This document shows, in pieces, positions 1 to 5,505 of a DNA stretch of 10,813 bases (positions are counted from its first letter, which is position 1; the number at the start of each line of letters is the position of its first letter). The stretch spans positions 1 through 10,813 of the forward strand of contig JAABPS010000066.1 of the NCBI GenBank assembly GCA_011391835.1. Reading direction: 5' to 3'. Source of the DNA: Desulfobacteraceae bacterium (GTDB taxonomy: Bacteria > Desulfobacterota > Desulfobacteria > Desulfobacterales > JAABPS01). Made by a program: the position numbers and the translations under genes. The notes beneath the pieces are model-generated. The model was not told the origin of the DNA and ran no database searches. It was given only the letters and a program-made list of their open reading frames with translations.

Positions 1-256
1 TTTTTTTAATATTCGGAGCGCCGCATACAACCAAAACCATGCGATCCCCTATATCGACATCACACAGTTTTAATTTATCAGCATTGGGGTGGGGTGTTAT
101 TTTTACAATCTTCCCGGCGAGTACAGTATCCAGATAGCTGTATCTGTCGAGTATCGATTCAACTTGAAGCCCTGCCATTGTCAGTGCTTCAGCCAGATCG
201 GACGCTTCCATCTCTATGGGAATATACTCTTTTAACCAGCTTAAACTTACCTTCAT
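1..256 (-). CDS. pheT: Phenylalanine--tRNA ligase beta subunit, N-terminal part (cut by window edge)
   Basis: The first 85 codons of PheT, the beta chain of the cytoplasmic alpha2beta2 phenylalanyl-tRNA synthetase, which charges tRNA-Phe together with PheS. The reading begins at ATG (254-256) with MKVSLSWLKEYIPIE, the typical start of bacterial PheT, and runs open to the left edge. Residues about 40-85 enter the EMAP/OB-fold tRNA-binding domain; the family signatures HPNADKL (residues about 57-63) and CGAPN (about 78-82) are visible. An AAGG sequence lies about 10 nt before the ATG. It starts 26 nt after the pheS stop on the same strand, so it is the last visible gene of the infC-rpmI-rplT-pheS-pheT operon. 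The remaining, much larger part (B3/B4 editing and B5 domains) is outside the window. Identification is firm; nothing can be said about the C-terminal domains. Confidence 0.96.
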   Translation of the reverse strand, partial: MKVSLSWLKEYIPIEMEASDLAEALTMAGLQVESILDRYSYLDTVLAGKIVKITPHPNADKLKLCDVDIGDRMVLVVCGAPNIKK

Positions 257-282
257 AGAAAAAATACCTTAAGCCGGCAATA

Positions 283-1290
283 TTAAAACTGCCGCAAAAA
301 CCTTACGTCATTATTAAAAAATATGCGAAGATCGTCGATCCCATATTTTAACATGGCAATGCGTTCTACGCCCATACCAAATGCAAAACCGGTATATTTC
401 GACGTATCGTACTTTACATTTTCAAACACAGCCGGATGAACCATCCCGGACCCGAGAATTTCAAGCCATCCTGTTTTTGAACAAACCCTGCACCCTTTTC
501 CCCTGCAGATAACACAGAGAATATCCACCTCAGCGCTCGGTTCTGTAAATGGGAAAAAGCTCGGACGAAATCTGAGACTAATTTCATCGTCAAACATCTG
601 GTGAATAAATGTGGTCAAAATGCCCTTCAGATCTCCAAACGATACTCCTTCATCTACCATGAGGCCTTCCACCTGATGGAACATGGGAGTATGGGTTAAG
701 TCGGAATCACACCGAAAAACTTTTCCCGGCGCGATGATGCGAACTGGCGGGGACGTCTTTTCCATGACCCGAACCTGAAGGGGAGATGTATGGGTTCTAA
801 GAACGATATTATCCGAAACAAAAAAGGTGTCCTGCATATCCCTTGCAGGATGATCTTTGGGGAAATTTAGGGCTTCAAAATTATAATAATCTGTCTCTAC
901 TTCCGGCCCTTCAGCGATATCGAATCCCAGCTTGGTGAATATGTCACATATTTGACTGGAAATTTGGGTGATGGGATGCAATGTCCCGCGGGGAACAGGC
1001 CTTCCAGGCAGCGACACATCAATTGCATCGCCCTTCTTTGATTGAGCCTCTTCAAACTTCCGGATGGCATCAGTAAATGCGCTCTCCAGCGTTTTCTTTA
1101 CGGTATTGGCCTTTTTCCCGGCGTCCGCCCGTTTCTCCTGTGGAAGTTTTGAAATATTTCTTAAAAAGAAAGTGACTTCGCCTTTACGTCCCAGATATTT
1201 AGTGGAAAGGAATTCAATGCGCTCGAGATCCAAAGCAGCCTTAAGTTCTTTTAAGGCCTCACTCTCTATCTTTTCAATCGATTTCCCCAC
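283..1290 (-). CDS. pheS: Phenylalanine--tRNA ligase alpha subunit
   Basis: Catalytic alpha chain of phenylalanyl-tRNA synthetase, 335 residues, close to the usual 330-350. The N-terminal charged segment (residues about 1-85) is the coiled-coil arm that contacts tRNA. The class II catalytic core follows: a motif-2 region around residues 190-210 (VFRCDSDLTHTPMFHQVEG) and motif 3 at 301-314 with GMGVER and Arg310. Two CxxC pairs (Cys259/262 and Cys267/270) precede TGWLEILGSGMVHP, as in many bacterial PheS proteins. The start is GTG at 1288-1290: an in-frame TGA occurs only 15 nt upstream and no ATG lies between, and an AGG (1300-1302) gives a modest ribosome site. It lies 38 nt after rplT and 26 nt before pheT, so the three are almost certainly co-transcribed. 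No damage or unusual residue is seen. Confidence 0.98.
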   Translation of the reverse strand: MGKSIEKIESEALKELKAALDLERIEFLSTKYLGRKGEVTFFLRNISKLPQEKRADAGKKANTVKKTLESAFTDAIRKFEEAQSKKGDAIDVSLPGRPVPRGTLHPITQISSQICDIFTKLGFDIAEGPEVETDYYNFEALNFPKDHPARDMQDTFFVSDNIVLRTHTSPLQVRVMEKTSPPVRIIAPGKVFRCDSDLTHTPMFHQVEGLMVDEGVSFGDLKGILTTFIHQMFDDEISLRFRPSFFPFTEPSAEVDILCVICRGKGCRVCSKTGWLEILGSGMVHPAVFENVKYDTSKYTGFAFGMGVERIAMLKYGIDDLRIFFNNDVRFLRQF

Positions 1291-1328
1291 CGCTGATACC
1301 CTGGCTCACTATTGTAAGAGTCGCTTTT

Positions 1329-1679
1329 TTAAAGTTGCTGGGTTGCCAGAGCCGCCACGTGATTAAAACCCGCCGGATCAGATACGGCAAGCTCTGCCAG
1401 AACCTTTCGGTCAAGCTCCACATTGGCAAGCTTCAGTCCATGCATCAGCTTGCTGTAAGTAAGGTTGTTTAACCGCGCTGCTGCATTGATACGTGTAATC
1501 CATAACCGCCGATAATCACGCTTCCGTGTCCTTCGATCACGATATGCATACATAAGTGCTTTATCAACAGCACCCGCAGCTGTCCGAAATAGCTTGCTGC
1601 GCCCTCCGCGAAATCCTTTTGCCAGTTTTAATATTTTATTTCTACGCCTTCTTGCTTTAAAACCTCTTTTTACACGCAT
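1329..1679 (-). CDS. rplT: Large ribosomal subunit protein bL20
   Basis: Ribosomal protein bL20, 116 residues, an early 50S assembly protein that binds 23S rRNA and in several bacteria also represses its own operon. The very basic N-terminal extension MRVKRGFKARRRRNKILKLA is diagnostic, followed by the globular C-terminal domain (residues about 60-116) that carries the RNA-binding and autoregulatory function in characterised homologues. An in-frame ATG five codons upstream (1694) would add MRRNI, but the GAGGAG ribosome site sits 7 nt before the ATG at 1677-1679 and the family begins with MRVKRG, so I place the start at 1679. It is preceded by an unusually long 176-nt spacer after rpmI and followed 38 nt later by pheS. 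Confidence 0.98.
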   Translation of the reverse strand: MRVKRGFKARRRRNKILKLAKGFRGGRSKLFRTAAGAVDKALMYAYRDRRTRKRDYRRLWITRINAAARLNNLTYSKLMHGLKLANVELDRKVLAELAVSDPAGFNHVAALATQQL

Positions 1680-1709
1680 GATATTTCTCCTCAATTAATA
1701 ACATCTAAC

Positions 1710-1734
1710 ATCAGGTCGATCCAGCCGCCCTGAT
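1710..1734 (-). promoter_or_regulatory. Small stem-loop upstream of the rplT ribosome site
   Basis: Inverted repeat ATCAGG (1710-1715) / CCTGAT (1729-1734) with a 13-nt loop, ending about 15 nt before the GAGGAG of rplT in the mRNA. It could affect access to the rplT ribosome site, but a 6-bp stem is also easily found by chance. Confidence 0.3.
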
Positions 1735-1772
1735 TCACACTATCTGTATTTTATGAAAAATAAATTCCAATT

Positions 1773-1841
1773 TATAATAGATTTAACCCACTATATGCCT
1801 CCGTCGCGCGGGCGATCTATCCTTAGGGCATATAATAGATT
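1773..1841. repeat. Pair of 11-bp direct repeats in the rpmI-rplT spacer
   Basis: TATAATAGATT occurs exactly at 1773-1783 and again at 1831-1841. The second copy overlaps the right arm of the stem-loop at 1792-1834. In the mRNA the element reads AATCTATTATA before and after the hairpin. The function is unknown; it may be chance in AT-rich DNA. Confidence 0.5.
1792..1834 (-). promoter_or_regulatory. Nested stem-loop in the rpmI-rplT spacer, candidate operon control RNA
   Basis: Outer perfect 8-bp stem TATATGCC (1792-1799) / GGCATATA (1827-1834), enclosing an inner GC-rich 4-bp hairpin TCGC (1804-1807) / GCGA (1812-1815) with a 4-nt loop. It lies in the middle of the 176-nt stretch between rpmI and rplT. 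No run of U follows it in the transcript, so it does not look like an intrinsic terminator. bL20 is known to bind structured mRNA in its own operon in Escherichia coli and Bacillus; whether this element plays that part here is inference. Confidence 0.4.
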
Positions 1842-1855
1842 GTGTCAAACATTCG

Positions 1856-2053
1856 TTATGCATTTGGTAAAAGCTGTTTAACCAATTTCATATTTGAACT
1901 GTCAACCATCTGCTTTTTACGCAGCGAACGTTTCCGTTTTGTTGTTTTTTTTGTTAAAATATGATTGGCATTGGATCGTGAGAATGAAAACTTCCCGGAT
2001 CCTGTTTTTTTAAAACGTTTTGCCGCTGATCTATTTGTTTTTATCTTTGGCAT
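1856..2053 (-). CDS. rpmI: Large ribosomal subunit protein bL35
   Basis: Ribosomal protein bL35, 65 residues, the standard length. It is highly basic, begins MPKIKTNRSAAKRFKKTGSGK, the family hallmark, and contains the later conserved stretch HILTKKTTKRKRSLRK (residues about 31-46). It is a component of the 50S subunit. An AAGGGGG ribosome site lies just before the ATG at 2051-2053. It sits between infC (214 nt upstream) and rplT (176 nt downstream) in the conserved operon order; both spacers are longer than usual and carry inverted repeats, so translation of rpmI may be controlled by RNA structure. Confidence 0.98.
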   Translation of the reverse strand: MPKIKTNRSAAKRFKKTGSGKFSFSRSNANHILTKKTTKRKRSLRKKQMVDSSNMKLVKQLLPNA

Positions 2054-2141
2054 CTGTTACCCCCTTAAAAAGAACATCAAAAACGATGCCCCTCTCTTAT
2101 TAAAAGTTAATCAAACAATCGTACTATTTTTTTAAAAACAT

Positions 2142-2179
2142 ATGGCGTGAGCAATCAATAAAAATTTAACCCACGCCAT
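2142..2179 (-). promoter_or_regulatory. Stem-loop in the infC-rpmI spacer, weak terminator or attenuator candidate
   Basis: Perfect 8-bp inverted repeat ATGGCGTG (2142-2149) / CACGCCAT (2172-2179) with a 22-nt AT-rich loop. In the minus-strand transcript the second arm is followed by AUG and then five U. The loop is long for an intrinsic terminator and the following A7 is atypical, so it may rather be part of a folded rpmI leader. Confidence 0.4.
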
Positions 2180-2205
2180 TTTAAATGCGTTATAGAATTT
2201 AAAAT
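2178..2205 (-). repeat. AT-only 9-bp inverted repeat in the infC-rpmI spacer
   Basis: Perfect inverted repeat ATTTTAAAT (2178-2186) / ATTTAAAAT (2197-2205) with a 10-nt loop. It overlaps by two bases the hairpin at 2142-2179, so the two would compete or stack. AT-only repeats are weak and common in such DNA. Confidence 0.35.
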
Positions 2206-2234
2206 TAAGCTGGTAAACCTATATTTTTTGATTT

Positions 2235-2280
2235 ATCGCCCAAAAATGAACGCCCCCTAAATGTTAATCATTTTGGCGAT
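2235..2280 (-). promoter_or_regulatory. Imperfect hairpin spanning the infC stop codon
   Basis: Left arm ATCGCCCAAAAATGA (2235-2249) matches the complement of TCATTTTGGCGAT (2268-2280) with two single-base bulges, giving about 13 paired bases. The right arm contains the infC stop codon (2268-2270) and its last codons; the 18-nt loop holds a G5 run in the mRNA. No U tract follows, so it is more likely an mRNA structure at the infC/rpmI junction than a terminator. Confidence 0.45.
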
Positions 2281-2807
2281 AAGACCATTATCATTAAGCG
2301 GCCTTCAAATTTTGGGCTCTGTTCGACAGCCGCCAGTTCGGATGTTTCTTCAGCAATCTTCTGGAGTAGTTCTTTGCCGCGATCTAATAATTTAATTTCC
2401 CTCCCCCTGAAAACGACTGTCACCTTTACCTTGTCTTTTTTTTCGAGAAATTTTTTTATATGACCCAGCTTCGTTTGTAAATCATGGTCTTCGGTCTTTG
2501 GCCGGATCTTGATCTCCTTTAAATGAAATGTTGTTTGTTTCTTCTTTGCCTCCTGTTTCTTTTTGGTCTGTTCATATCTATATCGACCATAATCCATTAT
2601 TTTGCAAACAGGTGGATTTGCGTTTGGAGATATTTCAACCAGGTCCAGACCAAATTCAGCAGCTGCTATAAGCGCTTCTCGTTTTGAAATAACGCCAAGT
2701 TGATTGCCATCCGGATCAATCACCCGTATTTCTTGCGCTCTTATACCCTGATTGACATTTGTTTTGTCTGATTTATCGCGCCGGTTAGGTTGTTTCGGTA
2801 ATACTAT
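2268..2807 (-). CDS. infC: Translation initiation factor IF-3 (AUA start)
   Basis: IF-3, 179 residues, which binds the 30S subunit, keeps it apart from 50S and checks the start codon and initiator tRNA. The N-terminal domain shows NVNQGIRAQEIRVIDPDG and LGVISKREAL, then VEISPNANPPVCKIMDYG (about residues 58-75), a lysine/glutamine-rich linker, and the C-terminal domain with KEIKIRP, VTVVFRGRE and GRLMIMVLSPK. A GTG at 2721-2723 would give only 151 residues and cut off the conserved NQGIRAQEIR segment. Reading upstream, the frame stays open to a TAA at 2826-2828 with no ATG, GTG or TTG that restores the full domain; the only well-placed codon is ATA (2805-2807), 7 nt after GGAGG. Full length then matches the usual ~180 residues. 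AUU in E. coli and AUC in Myxococcus infC are known analogues serving self-repression by IF-3. thrS, the common upstream neighbour, is missing. Confidence 0.95.
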   Translation of the reverse strand: MVLPKQPNRRDKSDKTNVNQGIRAQEIRVIDPDGNQLGVISKREALIAAAEFGLDLVEISPNANPPVCKIMDYGRYRYEQTKKKQEAKKKQTTFHLKEIKIRPKTEDHDLQTKLGHIKKFLEKKDKVKVTVVFRGREIKLLDRGKELLQKIAEETSELAAVEQSPKFEGRLMIMVLSPK

Positions 2808-2820
2808 GTTCTCACCTCCC
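2805..2820 (-). promoter_or_regulatory. infC ribosome-binding site and AUA initiation codon
   Basis: In the mRNA GGGAGGTGAG (2811-2820) is followed by AAC and ATA (2805-2807). The GGAGG core with 7-nt spacing is ideal and fixes the AUA as start. A strong ribosome site combined with a poor start codon is what an IF-3-sensitive autogenous switch needs. Confidence 0.8.
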
Positions 2821-2920
2821 TGGTTTTAGCACTCGTTTTACTAATTCGCATGTATGCATTCCTTCAATATATTTAAGTTATTCTTTGTTTCAATCAACAC
2901 CAAGAATATATCGGCGTAAA

Positions 2921-2947
2921 ACTATAAAATTCTAGCCTGAATTGCAA
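2921..2947 (-). promoter_or_regulatory. Possible promoter for the infC operon
   Basis: In the 181-nt gap before infC the minus strand shows TTGCAA (2942-2947), 15 bp, then TATAGT (2921-2926). The spacer is short for sigma70, so this is only a candidate. It would leave a leader of roughly 110 nt before the infC start. I see no clear terminator in this gap, so read-through from the DUF4197 gene is also possible. Confidence 0.25.
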
Positions 2948-2988
2948 GAAAAAAATATAATAAGGCCTATAAAACAGTCCAGCACCCT

Positions 2989-3723
2989 CTATTTAAATAC
3001 CTTTCTTAGTATTTCTGTAACACGAGCAGCAGGATCTTCCCGAATCTTCCTCTCTTCCTCTGCCAGCATATAAAACAGGCCATCCAGCGTTTTATCTGTT
3101 ACATATTGATCAAGATCAAAGCTGACCATCTCCTTTGCAAAGGGGATGCTGTGTACCTTATTTTCCAAAACCTGATAGGACCGCGTCACCCCAACCTCGG
3201 ACATGGCGCTGTGGGCAATCGGCTTAAAAATACCGCTGAGTCTGTTCGTGGTTTTATCTTTGAAATACAGGGTTGCCTCATTATCACGGCCATTTAAAAT
3301 GGTCCGGGCATCAGAGAATTTCATCTCTTTAATGGCGTTCCAGAAAAGCGATTTCGCTTCCGGCGCTGCCTTTTCTGCGGCCCGGTTCATACTCAGTTCA
3401 AACGCATCCACCTGTTTGTCGTACCCGGCCACGCGAAGCACTTTCTCAACCTTCTGAACGGATTCTGGGAGCGGAATTTTTATATTCCCGTTTTTGTAAA
3501 ACCCATCTGTCTTTGAAACATCGGTGACCGCATTGCCGGTTCCGATCTTAAGCGCTTCCTTGAGTCCTTGAACAATATCACTTTCACTCAGGCTATCCGA
3601 GCTTTCCAAAACCTTCATGGCAATTCCGACCGTCTCCTCCAGCCCCGCACAGGCCCCTATCAAAAAAATGGTCAACACCATCATAGCTACTCCAAAAACG
3701 ATACGCTTTTTATTTTGTGCCAT
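2989..3723 (-). CDS. DUF4197 family lipoprotein, function unknown
   Basis: A 244-residue exported protein that I recognise as a DUF4197-type protein; no function has been assigned to this family as far as I know. Residues 1-25 are a lipoprotein signal: KKR near the N-terminus, a hydrophobic core (8-22) and the lipobox IGAC with Cys25. Residue +2 is Ala, not Asp, which by the E. coli rule suggests the outer membrane. The mature part is helical and charged, with LKEALKIGTGNAV (about 54-66) and IKIPLPESVQKVEKVLRVAGY near residues 80-100, a central AKSLFWNAIKEMKFSDARTIL, and a C-terminal DGLFYMLAEEERKIREDPAARVTEIL, all typical of the family. A GGAAGG ribosome site lies 6 nt before the ATG. It lies 72 nt after era and 181 nt before infC, on the same strand. 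It may simply be carried along with these genes. Confidence 0.82.
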   Translation of the reverse strand: MAQNKKRIVFGVAMMVLTIFLIGACAGLEETVGIAMKVLESSDSLSESDIVQGLKEALKIGTGNAVTDVSKTDGFYKNGNIKIPLPESVQKVEKVLRVAGYDKQVDAFELSMNRAAEKAAPEAKSLFWNAIKEMKFSDARTILNGRDNEATLYFKDKTTNRLSGIFKPIAHSAMSEVGVTRSYQVLENKVHSIPFAKEMVSFDLDQYVTDKTLDGLFYMLAEEERKIREDPAARVTEILRKVFK

Positions 3724-3795
3724 AATTACCTTCCTTTTTTGCTCTTCAGTTTTATGAATTTTGTCTTATTTCTTAAATCGTTTTAACCTTTATAT

Positions 3796-4701
3796 TCAAT
3801 ATCCCAATCGTTCTATGGCTTTTGCATCCCTGCTCCAGTTTTTCTGAACACGGACAAACAGATCCAGAAAAACCTTCTTCCCTGCCATGTGTTCAATTTC
3901 TTTTCGTGCCTGCTCGCCAATTGCTTTTAATTTACTTCCTTTTTTTCCAATAATAATCCCTTTTTGAGAATCCTGTTCTACATGAATTGTTGCCCTGATT
4001 TTTATCAGGTTTTTCTCATCTTCAGCAGAATATGAATCCACCACAACGGCTGAGGAATAAGGAATTTCCTGGCCTGTTAGGCGAAAGATTTTCTCGCGAA
4101 TCAATTCCGCTGCAATAAGACGCTCAGGCATATCTGTCAAGGAGTCTTCAGGAAACAACGGAGGGCCTATCGGCAATAGCAGTCTCATGGCTTCCAGCAA
4201 TTCCTTCATATGCGTACCATGTCTTGCGGAAACAGGGATCATTGCCTTAAAAGGATAACGAGCGGCCCATTGTTCGATTATAGCCGCCCGAGCGTTCTTT
4301 TTTATAAGATCGATCTTATTGACTGCCAGCACCACTGGTTTTTCCTGGCCTTTTAAATTGCCAACAATAATTTCTTCAGATTCTCTTTCCGAACAGGAAG
4401 CATCAACGACGAAAAGAATAATATCCGTATCACTCCATGCAGATAATGCCACATCAACAATCCTGATATTAAACAGCCTGCTTGATTTATGGATACCGGG
4501 CGTATCGATAAACACCAGTTGAAAGGATGGCCGGGTTACAATGCCCAAAATCCGGTTTCGGGTTGTTTGCGGCTTTTTGGAAGTAATGGCGATCTTTTCC
4601 CCGATCATGTGGTTTAAAATACTCGACTTGCCCACATTGGGCGCGCCTGCAATTGCTACAAACCCTGATCTGTAATTTGAATCAATTCTGTTTTCTTGCA
4701 T
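3796..4701 (-). CDS. era: GTPase Era, ribosome assembly factor
   Basis: Era binds 16S rRNA near its 3' end and helps mature the 30S subunit, cycling between GTP and GDP forms at the membrane and cytosol. The 301 residues match the usual length. The GTPase motifs are complete: G1 GAPNVGKS (19-26), G2 region PQTTRNR (44-50), G3 DTPG (66-69), G4 NKID (128-131) and G5 SA (158-159). The C-terminal type II KH domain is clear, with IIIGKKGSKLKAIG (about 249-262) and the closing LFVRVQKNWS (281-290). It begins 17 nt after the engB stop, so the two are co-transcribed and functionally related in ribosome assembly. No good Shine-Dalgarno sequence lies before the ATG at 4699-4701; instead the start context GTTGATACAATG nearly repeats that of engB. 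Translation may depend on coupling to engB. Confidence 0.98.
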   Translation of the reverse strand: MQENRIDSNYRSGFVAIAGAPNVGKSSILNHMIGEKIAITSKKPQTTRNRILGIVTRPSFQLVFIDTPGIHKSSRLFNIRIVDVALSAWSDTDIILFVVDASCSERESEEIIVGNLKGQEKPVVLAVNKIDLIKKNARAAIIEQWAARYPFKAMIPVSARHGTHMKELLEAMRLLLPIGPPLFPEDSLTDMPERLIAAELIREKIFRLTGQEIPYSSAVVVDSYSAEDEKNLIKIRATIHVEQDSQKGIIIGKKGSKLKAIGEQARKEIEHMAGKKVFLDLFVRVQKNWSRDAKAIERLGY

Positions 4702-4718
4702 TGTATCAACCGTTGTAT

Positions 4719-5303
4719 CTATAAATCCGTCAACCTTTTAATAGCATTCCAGACCGCATCCTTTCCCGTTCGGGCCTTTGCTGAAAAAAGTATAAGTTCA
4801 GCAGGTTCCACACCCAGCCCTTTGGCTGCCAAGTGATACTGCTTTATCTGTTTCATTTTTGAGAGCTTATCTGTTTTTGTTAACACCAATATGCACCTGA
4901 TATGAAACTGCCCTAACCAGTGAATAAAATCAACTTCCACCTCTGTCGGTATACGCCGTATATCCATAATCAACACAACACCCCTGAGCGATGATCGCGT
5001 TGAAAGATATCTCTCGATCATGGGACCCCACTCTTTTCTTACAGACTCTGGAACTTTGGCGTATCCGTAACCCGGCAGATCTACAAGCGATAACTTCCCA
5101 TTTGCCATAAAAAAATTGATCAGCTGCGTCCGGCCTGGTGTCGAACTTGTCTTCACAAGATTTTTTCGGTTTACCAATGAGTTGATAAGGGACGATTTTC
5201 CCACATTTGATCGTCCCGCAAAAGCAATCTCAGGCAGATTATCCATGGGGTATTGTGAAGGATTGACAGCGCTTTTGACGAATTCAACTGACTTAATAAT
5301 CAT
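4719..5303 (-). CDS. engB: Ribosome biogenesis GTP-binding protein EngB (YsxC/YihA)
   Basis: EngB is a small GTPase needed for late assembly of the 50S subunit. The 194 residues show G1 GRSNVGKS (30-37), a switch region TPGRT (55-59), G3 DLPGYG (75-80), G4 TKTD (142-145) and G5 SAK (174-176), all intact. The N-terminus MIIKSVEFVKSAVNPSQYP aligns well with the start of Bacillus YsxC as I remember it, which supports the ATG at 5301-5303. No ribosome site sits directly before this ATG; a good AAGGAG lies about 35 nt upstream (5339-5344). It is the first gene of the minus-strand block, divergent from the MarR-type regulator, with era following after 17 nt. Confidence 0.97.
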   Translation of the reverse strand: MIIKSVEFVKSAVNPSQYPMDNLPEIAFAGRSNVGKSSLINSLVNRKNLVKTSSTPGRTQLINFFMANGKLSLVDLPGYGYAKVPESVRKEWGPMIERYLSTRSSLRGVVLIMDIRRIPTEVEVDFIHWLGQFHIRCILVLTKTDKLSKMKQIKQYHLAAKGLGVEPAELILFSAKARTGKDAVWNAIKRLTDL

Positions 5304-5307
5304 AGTA

Positions 5308-5344
5308 TCAACTTTCGTTGCAGCCCAATGTATTTCTTCTCCTT
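5308..5344 (-). promoter_or_regulatory. Displaced ribosome site with a possible 6-codon leader ORF before engB
   Basis: AAGGAG (5339-5344) is the only strong Shine-Dalgarno sequence in the engB leader but lies 35 nt from the engB ATG. Ten nt after it a TTG (5326-5328) opens a tiny frame TTG-GGC-TGC-AAC-GAA-AGT-TGA whose stop (5308-5310) ends four bases before the engB ATG. Such spacing would allow coupled re-initiation. An in-frame AUA (5331-5333), 5 nt from AAGGAG, would instead extend EngB by ten residues. Neither is proven. Confidence 0.3.
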
Positions 5345-5373
5345 ATTCTTCCTTAATTTTCTGCAACTTTCTG

Positions 5374-5400
5374 ATTATCATACTTTTTTTAAATTGCCAA
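5374..5400 (-). promoter_or_regulatory. Possible engB-era promoter
   Basis: On the minus strand TTGGCA (5395-5400) is followed after 15 bp by GATAAT (5374-5379), five of six matches to the -10 consensus. The spacer is short. It is the best candidate in the gap upstream of engB. Confidence 0.35.
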
Positions 5401-5446
5401 ACAATCCGCCATGTAAAGATACCATGTTGCTGCTGATTTTTTCCTC

Positions 5447-5475
5447 TTGCAACGATTAGTTGATGTATCTATAAT
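5447..5475 (+). promoter_or_regulatory. Promoter of the marR-efflux operon
   Basis: TTGCAA (5447-5452), a 17-bp spacer (5453-5469) and a perfect TATAAT (5470-5475) form a strong sigma70-type promoter. Transcription would begin near 5482, leaving a leader of only about 24 nt before the ATG at 5506. The -10 box lies inside the inverted repeat described at 5466-5500, so a bound repressor would cover it. Confidence 0.75.
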
Positions 5476-5500
5476 TGCCATAACAATTTATTTATAGATA
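5466..5500. promoter_or_regulatory. Probable operator of the MarR-type regulator
   Basis: Outer inverted repeat TATCTATAA (5466-5474) / TTATAGATA (5492-5500) with 17 bp between the arms. Partly inside it lies a second perfect inverted repeat AATTG (5473-5477) - 6 bp - CAATT (5484-5488), of the size typical for MarR operators. Both overlap the -10 box and the expected start point of transcription. Autorepression by the downstream gene product is the natural reading, inferred from position and symmetry. Confidence 0.6.
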
Positions 5501-5505
5501 TCATT

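Noticed and set aside
1679..1694. Upstream ATG at 1694 as rplT start (adds MRRNI)
   Set aside because: The GAGGAG ribosome site lies between the two ATGs at ideal distance from the inner one, and bL20 proteins begin with MRVKRG.
1792..1860. Tiny frames in the rpmI-rplT spacer: ATG TTT GAC ... CCC TAA overlapping the rpmI end, and GTG-GGT-TAA after a GGAGG
   Set aside because: Very short; the first has no ribosome site, the second is two codons. Both are expected by chance, though the GGAGG may be part of the folded spacer.
2942..2980. AGGCCT palindrome followed by T7 on the minus strand after the DUF4197 gene, as a terminator
   Set aside because: The palindrome is only 6 bp without room for a loop, and it does not directly abut the T run; no stable stem was found.
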